From Cyathus striatus (Eukaryota; Basidiomycota; Agaricomycetes; Agaricales; Nidulariaceae), in NCBI GenBank assembly GCA_025738555.1, contig JAOVFP010000001.1:8432001-8496000 (forward strand): 64,000 nt of DNA, in the 5' to 3' direction. How positions within the stretch are numbered: position 1 is the first letter of the stretch; each line of letters begins with the position of its first letter. Both the position numbers and the translations under genes were made by a program. The notes beneath the pieces are model-generated. The model was not told the DNA's origin and made no database searches. It was given only the letters and a program-made list of their open reading frames with translations. Positions 35,524 to 46,949 of this stretch are shown piece after piece.

Positions 35524-36588
35524 TTACACTCTGTCTAATTGTTCTTCTACCTTCGGTACCAATTCCTTTCGAGTCCAAGCTCTCTGTAGCGCAACGCGCT
35601 GGATTATCATCAACGGAGCTATGCACTAAAGATACATCAGTAATTCTTCATGAACATCTGTACAAACTATGGTCAATTACCTGTACGTATACAAAACACT
35701 GCAGTGTGATAATCAAAGTAAGACTGCGCGATATGAACGGGATCAGATATAACATGTCTAATACAACGATCAACGCTGCCGATTCCAACAACATCGAAAT
35801 GATATTAATAAGCCTTTTGCCTTCCTCACTGCCAAGAGTGACAATGTAAATGTGGCAGAAGTACGAAAGCCGCCCTACAATCATGGCAGTTATTAGGACA
35901 TTGAGGGACATGCTGACTGCAACGTAGGATATTGGACCGGACAGGGGTAACATTTCCGAATGTGAGACGGCATGTATCAATGTGATTCCTTCAACTACAA
36001 TGCAAGTCAGTACCTGTGAAACCAGTATTTAAAACATTACATACTGGATGTGTAGCAAAATAAAACCGTTATAAGGGAGCGACACCCATATCGATATATC
36101 GCACTATCACAATCGCGATAGATGACAATGGACCTCCAGAGCTTCCGAGCAAAAATATGAAATCATTGTTTCAATATTAGCCTTGAATTTCTAGGGTAAA
36201 AACTCACCAATATTCCATCAGAAGCCCAGTTAGTTAAGACGAATGAGACGGATCCAACGGGGCCCAGCACATTGAATGGATCCTTCTCGATTAGTAGAAA
36301 GCATTTTGAACCCAGGATCTCGTTGTAGGTAACGTCTGCATTTGCAGCAATAGCTATGGTGCTTAATACGAGCATGACCACAACATAAAACATCAGAAAC
36401 ATGTTCCGCATACGTTGCTCTTTGCCAGAGAGCATCAGCTTTGAGAGGAGGAATACACATTGAAAGCAGACTAAGCAGACGATGCCATATCCGATCCCTG
36501 AGATAATAGCTCCAACCACCCAGGTTCGTATTTCTTTACGACCGAGAGCCGTGGATAGACAGGAGGTAGAACCGGGAAGATCTGACAT
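35524..36588 (-). CDS. Seven-helix membrane protein, third family member
   Basis: Exon 1 runs 36588-36208 (MSDLPGSTS... to NWASDGIL) with helices WVVGAIISGIGYGIVCLVCF and FLMFYVVVMLVLSTIAIAA. A short second exon starts at 36141 (LWRSIVIY). The next exon (about 36016-35680) carries VLTCIVVEGITLIHAVS, SYVAVSMSLNVLITAMIVG and MLLESAALIVVLDML. The last exon (35626-35524) gives CIAPLMIIQRVALQRAW, the family C-terminal motif. The donor of the second exon is weak (GTTTTA) and that join is tentative. The order of helices and the ESAALxxV motif place it in the same broad family as the 30183 gene. Function is unknown. Confidence 0.7.
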
Positions 36589-36974
36589 AGCGGCCTGCCG
36601 CTGGGGAAGGGGAGAATGTCTTTGTAGCCTTAGTACGTAATTGAACGTCACGAGTATAAATATATACGTTGCACAGATTACTAATTGTTGGCTTTCTAAA
36701 GTAAGCACTTGCTGTAATTAAGGCAGTTACGATTCCGGTACACTTAGTTACATAGATGCATACTCGGTTTTTTATACTCGAAAAGCATTTACATCTTTCA
36801 TTGCAGTGGTGATAACTTCAGCCCGCTAGAAATTATCGATTCATATCATGTCGAAATATAGTAGCATTGATCATGGCGACAATGCAGACCAGTAAATTAA
36901 AAGAGATAATTAAAACGATAGACCGGGTCAGCCCGCTAGAGATCATCGTTGTGTGATTCTCATGCAACATGTGT

Positions 36975-37090
36975 ATGATGCTCGTCATGTGCCTGGGTGC
37001 TGCAATGTCGGTTGCGAGGAGGGCAAGTGTGAACCCCTCGGTTTCGATGGGGGCTTTTCGCAGTACGACGAGTTTGAGATCTTGACGTGT
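36975..37090 (-). pseudogene. Small fragment of the 46.2-kb gene family
   Basis: About 100 bp matches 46565-46665, the part of the 185-aa gene encoding DLKFAVLRNAPVETEGF, in the same orientation. Nothing else of the gene is present beside it. Confidence 0.6.
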
Positions 37091-37227
37091 AAGCTATATT
37101 CTGATATTCAAAATCGCGAACAAGTGGTGTTGATTATTTTACGGCTGTACTCGGCTTATGAAGGTAAGAAAGGTATCGTGTACTTAATCGTCCGGTCCAT
37201 CATGTGAGCAACTACATAATACAGATA

Positions 37228-39946
37228 TCACTTCGCCGCCCCACGAAACAGCCAGATGTCTGCAGGGTCGACCCCTCCCAAGTCATCATTTTCTACACTG
37301 GCTATCCACTCCTTGAGAAGACCCTCATTGTCTTGCACAGCGCGATCATAATCTTCCGGGAAAACCCAGCCACCACTCTCTACCACAAGATACAATTCCA
37401 TGGCTGATCGATAGCCATTCACATTCTGCCAGGCACGTTCGTCTTTGTGTACCTGTGCTATATCCTGCTCGGAGAACGACCCTGGAGTTATCGGGCACGT
37501 CACACCAGGCCCAGCAATGGCTTCCCACTCTACCATTGTCCGAATCAGCAGCCGCTTCAGCTTGGGGTAACCATCATGCCAACAGAATTGGGCGGCTGAT
37601 GGTAGTTGCTGGGCCATAGTAAATTTTCCGTCAAATGAAAGCGCAGAGGCCCACACAATATCCAAGTCGGTCTCTAGATACAACGCGTGATATGCCTTGC
37701 GCAGATAGGCTTTCTCTTTCAAGAAAGCTTTTTCCTCTTGGCCAGGTGCGGGCATTGCCCCATCGATGAAATCGGGAATGAGAGCTGTGAGGTAGAGCGG
37801 AAGCACCGCAGTGTTCTGCCAGTCGATGACAGCGGAGATCTCCACAGTGCCATCGCGCTCGAAAGCCTCGCGAGACAGAAATATGTTGCCCTGGTTCGAG
37901 TCACGCAGGGTTAAACTAGGTCGAAGGACCCAGTCATCGCCATCCAATATGAAATACTTTGCGACCTTGTCATACATGTTCAGCAGACGGATATGCTGTT
38001 GAGGAACCTGTAAGTGTGAAGGAGGCTCCCATGGAGCAATGAACTTGTGGGTGGGGGCTTTGGCATATTTCGTGATGCAGGCGCATTCACAGTTGGTGAT
38101 AGATTTGAGGTAGGATTGCACGTCTGGCCCTGGAAGACGTCAGAATAAGACTTTGCAATCAGAGTGATAGACATACAAGGGCCATGGTCAAGGTCAATAT
38201 CTGTGGGGTTACCATAAATATCTTCCCAATAGCCTATCTGTAGAGTGCTCAGACCAAGGACAAACTCGTCGTCCTTTTGAGTGAGATGCCTGACGGGCGT
38301 ACACTACCTATAGTTGTGGATTTTAGCTTTTCTATACATGTAATTAGTACTCACCAAACAGTAACAAACATGGGTTAGTTACAGAATTGGAGTGAGACCC
38401 AAGCTGCCAGTTAAAAGTACTGAGAAGTACACTTACCAAGGGTATGAATATGACAAAGCCTAAGGTAGTACTATGCACAGAAGGGACAGTAAAGCAGCGG
38501 CACCAAACTCAGTGACTAAATGGATAACAGCCAGAACGCGTCTAGCGACGCGCAAAGGTCACGTGATCGAACGCGATCACTGCCCAAGAGAAGCAAGCGA
38601 TGACGAAGTGCCTCACTAGACGCCTCGGCAAACCCTGGAACCCTGAGCCAACCGATTGACTTCTCTCGGAGTAATCGACGAAGTGATGCATGTTTAATTA
38701 AAGTAATAAGCCCTGAGCCCTGATAGATCTTTGTGCTATTCTTAGCACATCCGCGTATAGCCAATCCCATCCCAACCGAAGGAACACATGTGGCGCCATA
38801 TCCCCTGTCGTGCAACCTCCTATGACAGACGCACGACCCCCTGTCCAGCACGCTCCGTGAGCGAATGGCTTCCCCCTGTCAGTGACATAGTTTACCCTCC
38901 CTAGTACCCCGAATGTACCTATCTAGCAGCTATGTAGTACCATCAGCCACCATATTTCCAGCAGTATATAAAGTAGATGAGTTTTGTCCTGTAGACCAAG
39001 CTATCCCCCGTGCAGCTTCCGTTATAAAGTACCTTGACGTAGTGTAGTGAAATAAAGCATATTCTCCAAGATCATTGATTAGTAATTTGATTTGAGTCTA
39101 GTAAGAAGAAACCGCAAACTCATAGAGAATCGTGTGTTTGCCTCGTACATAGCCAGAGACATTATCTAACCACTACTTAGTTATTCCTTAACCTTCCTAT
39201 ACATCCCCCTTCCACCCCCTTTTGCCTGGAAGCATTCTTAATACCGATCTTCTGTGAAATTCCCTCCAAACTTGCCACCCCATTACGTTGTTTTAGGAGT
39301 AAGTAGTTATTATTACATAATCTAGCTACCATCACCCCATTGTAAACATCTCTAACCTCTTATGAGCATCCACAAAGACATCACAGGTCATCTGAGCTGG
39401 GACATCCTTGTGGTAGTACAAGGATCCATAGCCACCACCACTAAAGGCTTTGATAACCTTGGACTCAAACTTGATCCACTGATTAACTAGCCGAAGTTTT
39501 TGCTTCATCGTCAACTGGTGCCAAACCACGTGAAGCTCTATGCCATCCGCAATGTCCATGATGATATATTTGGCTCCATTGGACGTACCTGGTGCTCGAG
39601 ATGACAAGGAAATGATGTGTGGAACTTGAGTCAGTCCCAGTCTATCGCGCAGGAATCGCATGGTGGCAACCTCACTAGCAGTGGCAAGGTGCGGTGGTCC
39701 AGAGAGCAGAGTAGGAATATGAGCAATGACCTCTCGTCCATTGGTGAGTTGAACACGAAAAACTTTATTGCTTCTTCCTTCAGCCAGTTTTTGAAAATCA
39801 GTAACACTGTCTGCCCTGGTGCTCTCCATTACAACACTCTTCAGGGCATCAACATTGAATCATTGGTAGTGCAAAGCTTGTTGGCATTCTTCGTTGTGTA
39901 TCCATCACCCTGATGTATGCTGGAAGTAATCCTCATGCGAAGCCAT
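37228..39946 (-). pseudogene. APH-family phosphotransferase gene, split and broken
   Basis: The N-lobe is at 39946-39336: FNVDALK..., LAEGRSNKVFRVQLTNG, REVIAHIP, PHLATASEVATMRFLRD and AKYIIMDIADGIEL. The C-lobe is at about 38306-37228: LDHGPW, KFIAPWEPPSHLQ, SLTLRDSNQGNIFLS (the catalytic-loop equivalent) and ISAVIDWQNTAVLPLYL (the metal-binding Asp). The order matches fungal aminoglycoside-phosphotransferase-like proteins of unknown substrate. About 1 kb including a solo LTR (38877-39203) separates the lobes. Two in-frame TGA stops lie near the start (39905-39907 and 39860-39862). The C-lobe frame itself is well preserved, so the damage is probably recent. Confidence 0.75.
38877..39203. mobile_element. 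Solo LTR inside the APH gene
   Basis: A 327-bp unit starting TGTCAGTGACATAG and ending CCTATACA, flanked on both sides by TCCCCC (38871-38876 and 39204-39209). It contains TATATAAA (about 38966) and AATAAA (about 39050) in the order expected for an LTR read on the plus strand. No retroelement coding region adjoins it. It is unrelated to the LTRs at 25-338 and 7422-7734. Confidence 0.75.
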
Positions 39947-40101
39947 GTTACTGAACAGTCGCACATGCTGCAGGCTGAACAGCAGAGAAGTAGAATGGGT
40001 AGACAGGATGAAGATGGGGGAGGCGAAAGAGCCAGTCCCAAAGGCACAAGTAACAAACGATCAAATTGATCTCAATTTACGGCGATTTGGCTTTACTTGT
40101 A

Positions 40102-41157
40102 TGATGCTCCAACTATAAATAAATTCATCGTACTAAAACCTATGCCATATTTCGGTTCGCCATACTTGGGTGTCACCATAAACTAAGAATTGGTTTATTT
40201 CTCACTATTTTAAAGATAAAACTATTCTACTTTTTATGCTATATACCCACATGCTATAAATCCGCACATATGTTAGAGAAAAGGATCTATTCGATGACTT
40301 TTTGCAGCCTCGGAAATCTCCGAATTAATTCTCACGCTCTCCAGACCGTACAGCATCGCGTACATTTAACCTCATTCAGCCGCATTTACTTTTAAGCATT
40401 ATAATTTCGAGTCTCAATTTGTAGTTTTACATTATATTAGTAGATAATTGACACTATGTAAGGGCTTTTAAATGGTAGTTAAAATGTTAGAATTTATTTT
40501 TGGTACACTCATTCAAGTGTGTCCATGTTCAGAGCAACAGTGCACCGCTGATGACAGAAAAAAAACATAATTTGATCTGGTTATATGGCATTGTCACGTT
40601 GAATAAACAAGAGCTATGTGCTTAGCAAGTAGAAATATATGATACAAATATGACAAGGCAATTGGTACCTCAGGATAATCAGGTCAAGTTGTTTTTTTTT
40701 TTTGCCATCAGCAGTGCACTGTTGCTCTGAACATGGAAACATGTGAATAAGTGTGCCAAAAATAAATTCTAACATTTTAACTACCATTTAAAAGCCCTTA
40801 TGTAGTGTCAATTATCTACTAATATAATATAAAACTATGATTTGAGACTCTAAATTATAATGCTTAAAAGTAAATGCAGCCGAACGAGGTCAAATGCATG
40901 CGACGCTGTACGGTCTGGAGAGCGTGAGAATTAATTCGGAGATTTCCGAGGCTGCAAAAAGTCATCGAATAGATCCTTTTCTCTAACATATGTGCGGATT
41001 TATAGTATGTGGGTATATAACATAAAAAGTAGAATAGTTTTATCTTTAAAATAGTGAGAAATAAACCAATTCTTAGTTTATGGCGACACTCAAGTACGGC
41101 GAACCGAAATATGGCATAGGTTTTAGTATGGTGAATTTATTTATAGTTGGAGCGTCA
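40102..41157. mobile_element. Foldback element with 455-bp arms, TA target site
   Basis: Arms of about 455 bp (40102-40556 and 40703-41157) are close inverted copies separated by a loop of about 150 bp. The ends are TGATGCTCCAAC and GTTGGAGCGTCA, each flanked by TA (40100-40101 and 41158-41159), as for Tc1/mariner-like elements. There is no transposase frame. The arm differences I noticed are scattered single bases. Confidence 0.88.
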
Positions 41158-41389
41158 TAGATCTTGCTGTTGCACATGTTGCCAGTCAATTGCCCTCGCC
41201 AAAGGGAGCTTGAAAATGAGTCAGAGGTGGCTCAGGGTGGCTCTGGCCTATCTGTCGCCCACCAGCGCCTACATACGCCCACCTTGCACTGCCAAGCCAC
41301 TGCCGGTGGTATAGAAGCGCCTGGGTTAATTCTCGGTGTATACCTGAGAAGATCTTATACGGTTAAATGTCATGCCGACAATGAAGAGC

Positions 41390-41623
41390 AGAGAGATTCT
41401 CCATGTACCCACCAATCTCCTCCTTCAACACAGTCTTCCCCTTCTCATAACCCTGTATGCTAGCCTCCATATATTCCTCCGCATATGTTTCCTTCAGGTC
41501 AGGATCCAACATTCCAAGTGGAATCAGAATACGATCAATAGGTTGACTTGTGCAAGGCTGGTCTATAGCCCAAGTATTGAAGAACCTGTCAAGGGCGGGG
41601 AGGATAGATGTTTGTGCCGCGAT
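41390..41623 (-). pseudogene. Paralogue of the 46.2-kb gene, 3' half
   Basis: It reads AQTSILPALDRFFNTWAID, DRILIPLGMLDPDLKETYAEEY and GYEKGKTVLKEEIGGYME, matching residues about 75-145 of the 185-aa protein at 46173-46730. It is cut at 41623 by the start of a TIR element. The matching upstream portion continues on the far side of that element at 43112. Confidence 0.78.
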
Positions 41624-43111
41624 ATGGCGTTCAAACTGCACATTTATTCGGGTGCCATGCTACTTCTTGATGCTAGCGCCCCTTTTGGGGGACCAACTTA
41701 GCGCGCTACTTTTCGTTGGTACCACGCCACTTTTTCTTGACTTTGTCTCGACTTGCCGCCACTTTCTCAGTTCATCCAAGCGCTACTTTGTTTTTTTTTG
41801 TCGCGCGCGCCACTCTCTGAATTCACTCAGCACCACTTTTTGTAGCCAGATAGCTTAAGTACTCCAAAAATATCAACAATTACTAAGTTAAATGAAATAT
41901 ATTATATACTACGAGAAATAATACTAGTCTACAGTGTCTTTTAATTGTATAAAATATTTATTTTTGACTTAAGGCGCTATGAGAGTGAGGGTGTAGAACT
42001 AGACCGCATTATGTAAAAGGCGGGAGCGAACAATGCGCCAGCAACCCCGAACACCACAGGATACGCCAAACCCCAATAAAGATAAAAACACCTGCGTGAA
42101 CCCCAGCAACGACAACAGAAAGACACCTATCTGAAAAATGCTTCGCAGCCAGTCATGTACTTGTCCGCATGCATGAGTACAGCCCTCCTAGCCGCCCACA
42201 ACTCTCTTCTAAGAGCGGATGGTTTCGGTAATGGTACCAAAGGCACGAGAAGACAGACGGTGGGGCTGCATATAGAAATGCAGAGCGCTAAAGTTCATCA
42301 TAGCCCGGCGGTGATGGTGAAGTTTGAACCACTGGCATCCTGTTTCATGAATACATTGAAAATAAACAGCATGTCAGTACTTACTTGGTGGGAGAAGTCG
42401 TAATTGAGCACGAACCTATGAGAACAGAGGACCTTAAGCCAGCTAGAGCAATTCACATTCGCTTGTTTCCGATAATCCTGCGACCCAAGCTGGAAATGGA
42501 GAGACTAGAACAGAGACAGAACAAGTATAGAAGCCAAGATGATCAAGCGCAGAGGAAGCACAGCACAGAGCGTCTTTGAGGCCTGACTGGGACTGCTGGC
42601 AATGGCAGCAGAAGACGAAATGCTAGCTCGAGTGCTGGCAACGGCACTCAGCTCGGGATCTTGTCGCTTATGCATGTCCAATGGATTGCCGTTGTATTGT
42701 GCATTGTTCGCTCCCACCTTTTACGTAATGCGGTCTAGTTCTACGCCCTCGCTCATACCACCTTTAGTCGAAAATAAATATTTTATACAATAAAAAGACA
42801 CTGGACTAGTATTATTTCTAGCCGTATACAATATATTTCATTTAACTTAGTAATTGTTGATATTTTTGGAGTACTTAAGCTATCTGGCTACAAAAAGTGG
42901 CGCTGAGTGAATTCAAAAAGTGGTGCGCGCGACAAAAAAAAAACAAAGTAGCGCTTGGATGAACTGAGAAAGTGGCGGCAAGTTGAGACAAAGTCAAGAG
43001 AAAGTGGCGCGGTACCAACGAAAAGTAGCGCTAAGCAATGTCTCCCAAAGGGCGCGCTGACATCAAGAAGTGGCGCGGCACCCGAATAAATGTGCAGTTT
43101 GAACGCCATAC
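41624..43111. mobile_element. TIR element inserted in a gene copy (1.49 kb)
   Basis: Ends TATGGCGTTCAAACTGC and its inverse are followed by arms of about 415 bp (41624-42040 and 42695-43111). The arms are rich in AGTGGCGC/GCGCCACTTTTT repeats. The gene copy on either side continues across the element, with a possible 6-bp duplication (CCGCGA at the left, CTGCGA at the right). The unique centre (42041-42694) is G/C-richer than the arms. On the minus strand it reads a Ser-rich segment followed by a hydrophobic stretch (LPLRLIILASILVLSLF) that may be a captured host gene piece. No transposase was seen. Confidence 0.82.
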
Positions 43112-43180
43112 TGCGAGATCGAGGATACAATCGAAGTCGTCTTGCGTGAATTTGTGGATTGTGCCGAAGTCCGATACTGC
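43112..43180 (-). pseudogene. Paralogue of the 46.2-kb gene, 5' part
   Basis: It corresponds to about 46500-46570 of the intact gene (the segment VSHFGTIHKLHPDDFTHILDL). Together with 41390-41623 it formed one gene copy before the TIR element inserted. The rest of the 5' part is missing or unrecognisable beyond about 43180. Confidence 0.65.
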
Positions 43181-43494
43181 TATAAAATTAATGGTTCTCA
43201 GGATTCCGATGCATCACGCGTCCGCGTCATCCGGCCGTCCGGCCCCGCGGTCCTCTTTACGTGAGTAGTTAAATATTTGTATCTATTGGGATTTTCCAGC
43301 CTCACTTTGACGTCTTGAGGTTTAACCCTGGACCCAAGTCTAACCACCTCCTAGCACAGGTAAGAACTTTCAAGGAACATCCATCTAGCATCCAGTAGCA
43401 TCTTCAAGGTGAGTGCAAAAGCGACATGTGGAGTGTGCACTAATTTCAAAAAACTCGCTACAGTTATCACTAGGTTTAGGTCTGGACACCTTCA

Positions 43495-45627
43495 ATGCGG
43501 ATCCTATTCAAACTCGTACAATTGATCATAGATGATCTCGCACTCGTAGATGAATATAACTCTCCAAGTCTCAAGGCATGTGCTCTAACTTGTAAATCCT
43601 TTGCCAAAATATGCCAACGTCACATTTTCCACTCGGTCTATCTAATGTTGCATTACGATGACGATTACGAACGCCTTTTGAGCGTTTTAACCTCTTCCCC
43701 TCACTTGGTGTTTTACATTTGTGAACTTTCTATAATGAATAGCTGCATCAGCAATCCGTATAATTCTGTGAATCGGCCTACCTTTCCCCCCCTGCTCACT
43801 ATTCTGCAAGACGTGTCGATATTTGACATCGGTTTCATCTCGGAAGTCGATTGGAGTCTTTTATCTGAATCTTGCCAACACTTCTCAAAATTATGTGTTC
43901 GCCTCGCCTTACAACGCTACGTCTCGTGTCATTGTACAATCTACCTGCAATCATTGCGAAGTGCATCATACACGTCCCGACTGTAGAGATTGAAGAGATT
44001 AAAATTTCCTGTAGCGAGAAGTACGAGCATTCGCCGAACCTCGACGATCGTGGAGGTCTAAAATACTTGGAATTCGGACCTCTTTCTATAGAATCAAACG
44101 ATGTGAAGCCTCTTGTCGAAGCCCTGTCATCTCCAGATTGCAGGTTGGAGAAATTGGTGATTTCTGGCGATATTGGAGATGAATCGTGTAGAGCAGGCAA
44201 AATGCCTGCGATGCGATTCAGGAATTATTCGACATATCAAGATGTTCCAAATCGGATTACGTAATCACGCATCACGCATCATTGACGCGTTCGTACGCAT
44301 TCCGCTCGCGCTCTCTGTTCAATCACCATCCCCGCTCGCTCGTTTCAATATTTCCTCAAAATATACTTCTTCGTACACCGTCCCGACTACACCAATCCCC
44401 TGCGACAGTCCGAGTTCTCAAAATAGCTCTGACATCGGCACCGACACCAGACCCTGATGTTTGGAAAACTTGTCTCCTCGCAAACTCCTCAATTCAGTGG
44501 ACTTCTGTACTCGAGTTTTCTATTCAATCTTTATATTTCAAGCTATGTTCTTTATAATAATTTATATTCCTTCTTCCGATGTACACAGTCTTACTTATTT
44601 TAGATTTATTGGTTTTTCTAGTATATAATTCCTGTAGTTATTTTACAGAACATCGAATCAATTTTCCCTCTCACCTTAGAACACCCCAGATCGGACGGAC
44701 GTCTCGATCGACTCGCTTATTTATTCTTTGACTTGGAACACCCAACCGACTTACCACCTCTTCAAAGGGTGTAGAGCACGCAGTTTGCCTGCGATGCGAA
44801 ACTCGTGTTTTTCATTACCGTTACACACTTCATTCTTACTGTCGCTTACTCATACATACTGCATTCGTTAGCTACTTAAACTGTCGTATGTACATTCATT
44901 GAATTCAGGTTTTCGTTTCCCCCCATTTCAGCTCGAATCGTACCTCACTAGAACTGGAGGATCGACGGACGTCGTTCCACTCGGATATTCTTTGTCGAGA
45001 AGATACCCCCAAGCTAGTATCTTCCTCCACAAATCGAACGACGTCGAGTTTGCTGTGGCAGTAATTAAAACCCATCAGATCACTTTGACCGATATTGAGT
45101 ACCCCTCTTCCCTATCTGTTGAATGTAAGTTATATCTAGGTATATAGTTCTATATGTACTGAAAAAACACCATTTTTTGTACATAAGATGATATCTCAAA
45201 GATTGATCCAGGCAACCTCCCTCATCTTACAAGCCTGAAACTATCACCCAAGTTTACAGCAGAGGAAGGCAACTTACTTGATGCCTCAATCCAAATCCTT
45301 TCTGCAGTGCCTATATCCAACAAAATCATCAAAATTTATATTGATTTTCTAAACATTGATGCGATCTTGAGGTCGAACGACAGCGCACTCATAGATCAAT
45401 CTTATGGGCCGAAGAAATGGAGATTCTACAATGAAGCATATTCAACTCCATAGGAACGTTTGGATATGATTCTGACAGAATTTACACTAGCTAAGCTGAA
45501 AAAGATTTATATTGACTTTAATAGTATCCACAATGCTCCAAAGATGACAAGCGAAGAAATTGAGAGTTTCATTTATAGTTTTCTCCCGAAGACAATGAAG
45601 AAAGGACTGGTTGAAATTGTCACATGA
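43495..45627 (+). pseudogene. F-box/LRR-like protein gene, interrupted
   Basis: The first part (43495-43890) reads LVQLIIDDLALVDEYNSPSLKACALTCKSF, an F-box-like start, then FHSVYLMLHYDDDYERLLSVL. A one-base frame change near 43875-43890 leads to LLKIMCSPRLTTLRLVSLYNLPAII and leucine-rich segments to about 44186. There a hairpin-bounded block (44187-44769) interrupts the gene. The C-terminal part resumes at about 44932 (ESYLTRTGGSTDVVPLGYS), has an intron at about 45125-45187, and ends FIYSFLPKTMKKGLVEIVT at 45627, with an in-frame TAG near 45451. This matches the many Agaricomycete F-box-type proteins presumed to be substrate adaptors. The copy is non-functional. Confidence 0.65.
44187..44769. 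mobile_element. Hairpin-ended insertion, copy in F-box gene
   Basis: Homologous over about 570 bp, inverted, to 5308-5853. It starts with TGTAGA and the hairpin GCAGGCAAAATGCCTGC (44193-44209). A second, imperfect copy of the TGTAGA-plus-hairpin motif follows its far end at 44770-44792, as if another element of the kind lay next to it. Part of it is open (44173-44457), and a similar frame exists in the other copy, so it may derive from the 3' part of a gene. Confidence 0.65.
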
Positions 45628-45718
45628 ACCTGTAGTACTTCTAGAATTTGTATAATAGTTATCGTGTTCCAAGGACTTGAATTGAAACTTTATGTGGTCA
45701 GGAACTGTGTCGTGGGGG

Positions 45719-45961
45719 TTATAGCATTGTATGAATCATGAGCGAAGAAATATCATTCTGCAATCCGGCTTGAATTCCTGCGGGATGTGAAGGATGAAGA
45801 AATACAAGAATTGATTCGTATAACTCTCTGGTTCGATGTCTGGAATTTAAAACTGACAGAAACCACTGACAGGTAAGCTTATCACTGATGATGTGTAGGA
45901 ATGAGATAAAAGATAGAATGATGATCAGGAGGAGTAATGTTGAGTTTACTGACGCATCCAT
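45719..45961 (-). CDS. Possible small hydrophobic protein, 80 aa
   Basis: A single open frame with a hydrophobic N-terminus (MDASVNSTLLLLIIILSFISFL) that would act as a signal peptide or membrane anchor, followed by an ordinary tail. The only support is the related start at 29705, which belongs to the same duplicated segment. No family was recognised. It may be the first exon of a longer gene or non-coding. Confidence 0.3.
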   Translation of the reverse strand: MDASVNSTLLLLIIILSFISFLHIISDKLTCQWFLSVLNSRHRTRELYESILVFLHPSHPAGIQAGLQNDISSLMIHTML

Positions 45962-46172
45962 TTCAGGAAGAGGATTCTGAAGAACGTCCCAAGGACAATT
46001 AATTGATTGTGGACCGTAACTGAACTAGTCCAGTGCGTTATCGGAAACCGATATTTGGCTAACGGTTATATACAGCATCTAGGAGGTGATGTGAGGCAGT
46101 GAGTCAGATACAGTAAGAACCATAAGAGTAATGAGTCCACATACCATGCCATATTTAATCATCCACGAACAT

Positions 46173-46730
46173 TCAAAATACGTTCCCAAACAGCTCCTTG
46201 ACTCTCATTATCACCTCATCATCCTGCTCCCTCTTTCCCTCCCTCGCCTCTAAAACCATAGCCATAAGATCCTGCAGCACGCTAGGCAACTCAGTGTATC
46301 CCCCAACCTCCTCCTTCAACGCTGTCTTCCCTTTCTCGTAACCTTGCACGCTAACCTCCCTATACTCCTCCGCATACGTCTTCTTCGGCTTAGGATCCAA
46401 CGTTCCAAGTGGAACCAGAACACGATCGATAGGCTGGCTTGTGTGGGGCTGGTCTATAGCCCATGTATTGAAGGGCCTATCGGGGGTAGGGAGGGTGGAT
46501 GTTTGCGCTGTGAGGTCGAGGATATGAGTGAAGTCGTCGGGATGGAGTTTGTGGATTGTGCCGAAGTGCGATACTGCGATGTCGGGTGCGAAGAGGGCTA
46601 GTGTGAACCCTTCGGTTTCGACGGGGGCATTGCGTAATACTGCGAATTTGAGATCATGGCGTGCGAGTGGTGTTGAGGGAGGAAGTGGGGTGCTGCGTGA
46701 CAGGTACTTGGCGAGTGAGATGGTGGACAT
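46173..46730 (-). CDS. Lineage-specific protein, 185 aa, single exon
   Basis: An intact 185-residue frame: MSTISLAKYLSR..., a core with NAPVETEGFTLALFAPDIAVSH and DQPHTSQPIDRVLVPLG, then an acidic, Lys/Glu-rich C-terminus (KKTYAEEYREVSVQGYEKG, VLQDLMAMVLEAREG) ending LFGNVF. No transmembrane segment or known catalytic motif was seen. At least four partial copies lie in this window (28365-28821, 36975-37090 and the pair 41390-41623/43112-43180). The family has therefore been repeatedly copied and broken here, and this is the only intact member. Function is unknown. Confidence 0.72.
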   Translation of the reverse strand: MSTISLAKYLSRSTPLPPSTPLARHDLKFAVLRNAPVETEGFTLALFAPDIAVSHFGTIHKLHPDDFTHILDLTAQTSTLPTPDRPFNTWAIDQPHTSQPIDRVLVPLGTLDPKPKKTYAEEYREVSVQGYEKGKTALKEEVGGYTELPSVLQDLMAMVLEAREGKREQDDEVIMRVKELFGNVF

Positions 46731-46949
46731 TGATGAGATGTGGTGATGGGGAGAGAGCTTCGCCTATGATGATGGTGATGATGAATGAGTGGAGAGAGGG
46801 CATAGACTCTGAGTCTTATATGCTGATATGTTACGAGGCCTGGAAGTCCTAGTCAGCGATGACGATCAGGCTGTAGAGAATGGAAGATCACGAACGTCGT
46901 GCTGCGGCAAAGTGTATGGATGGGCTTGTTCGTTTGAGGTAGCGAATTT

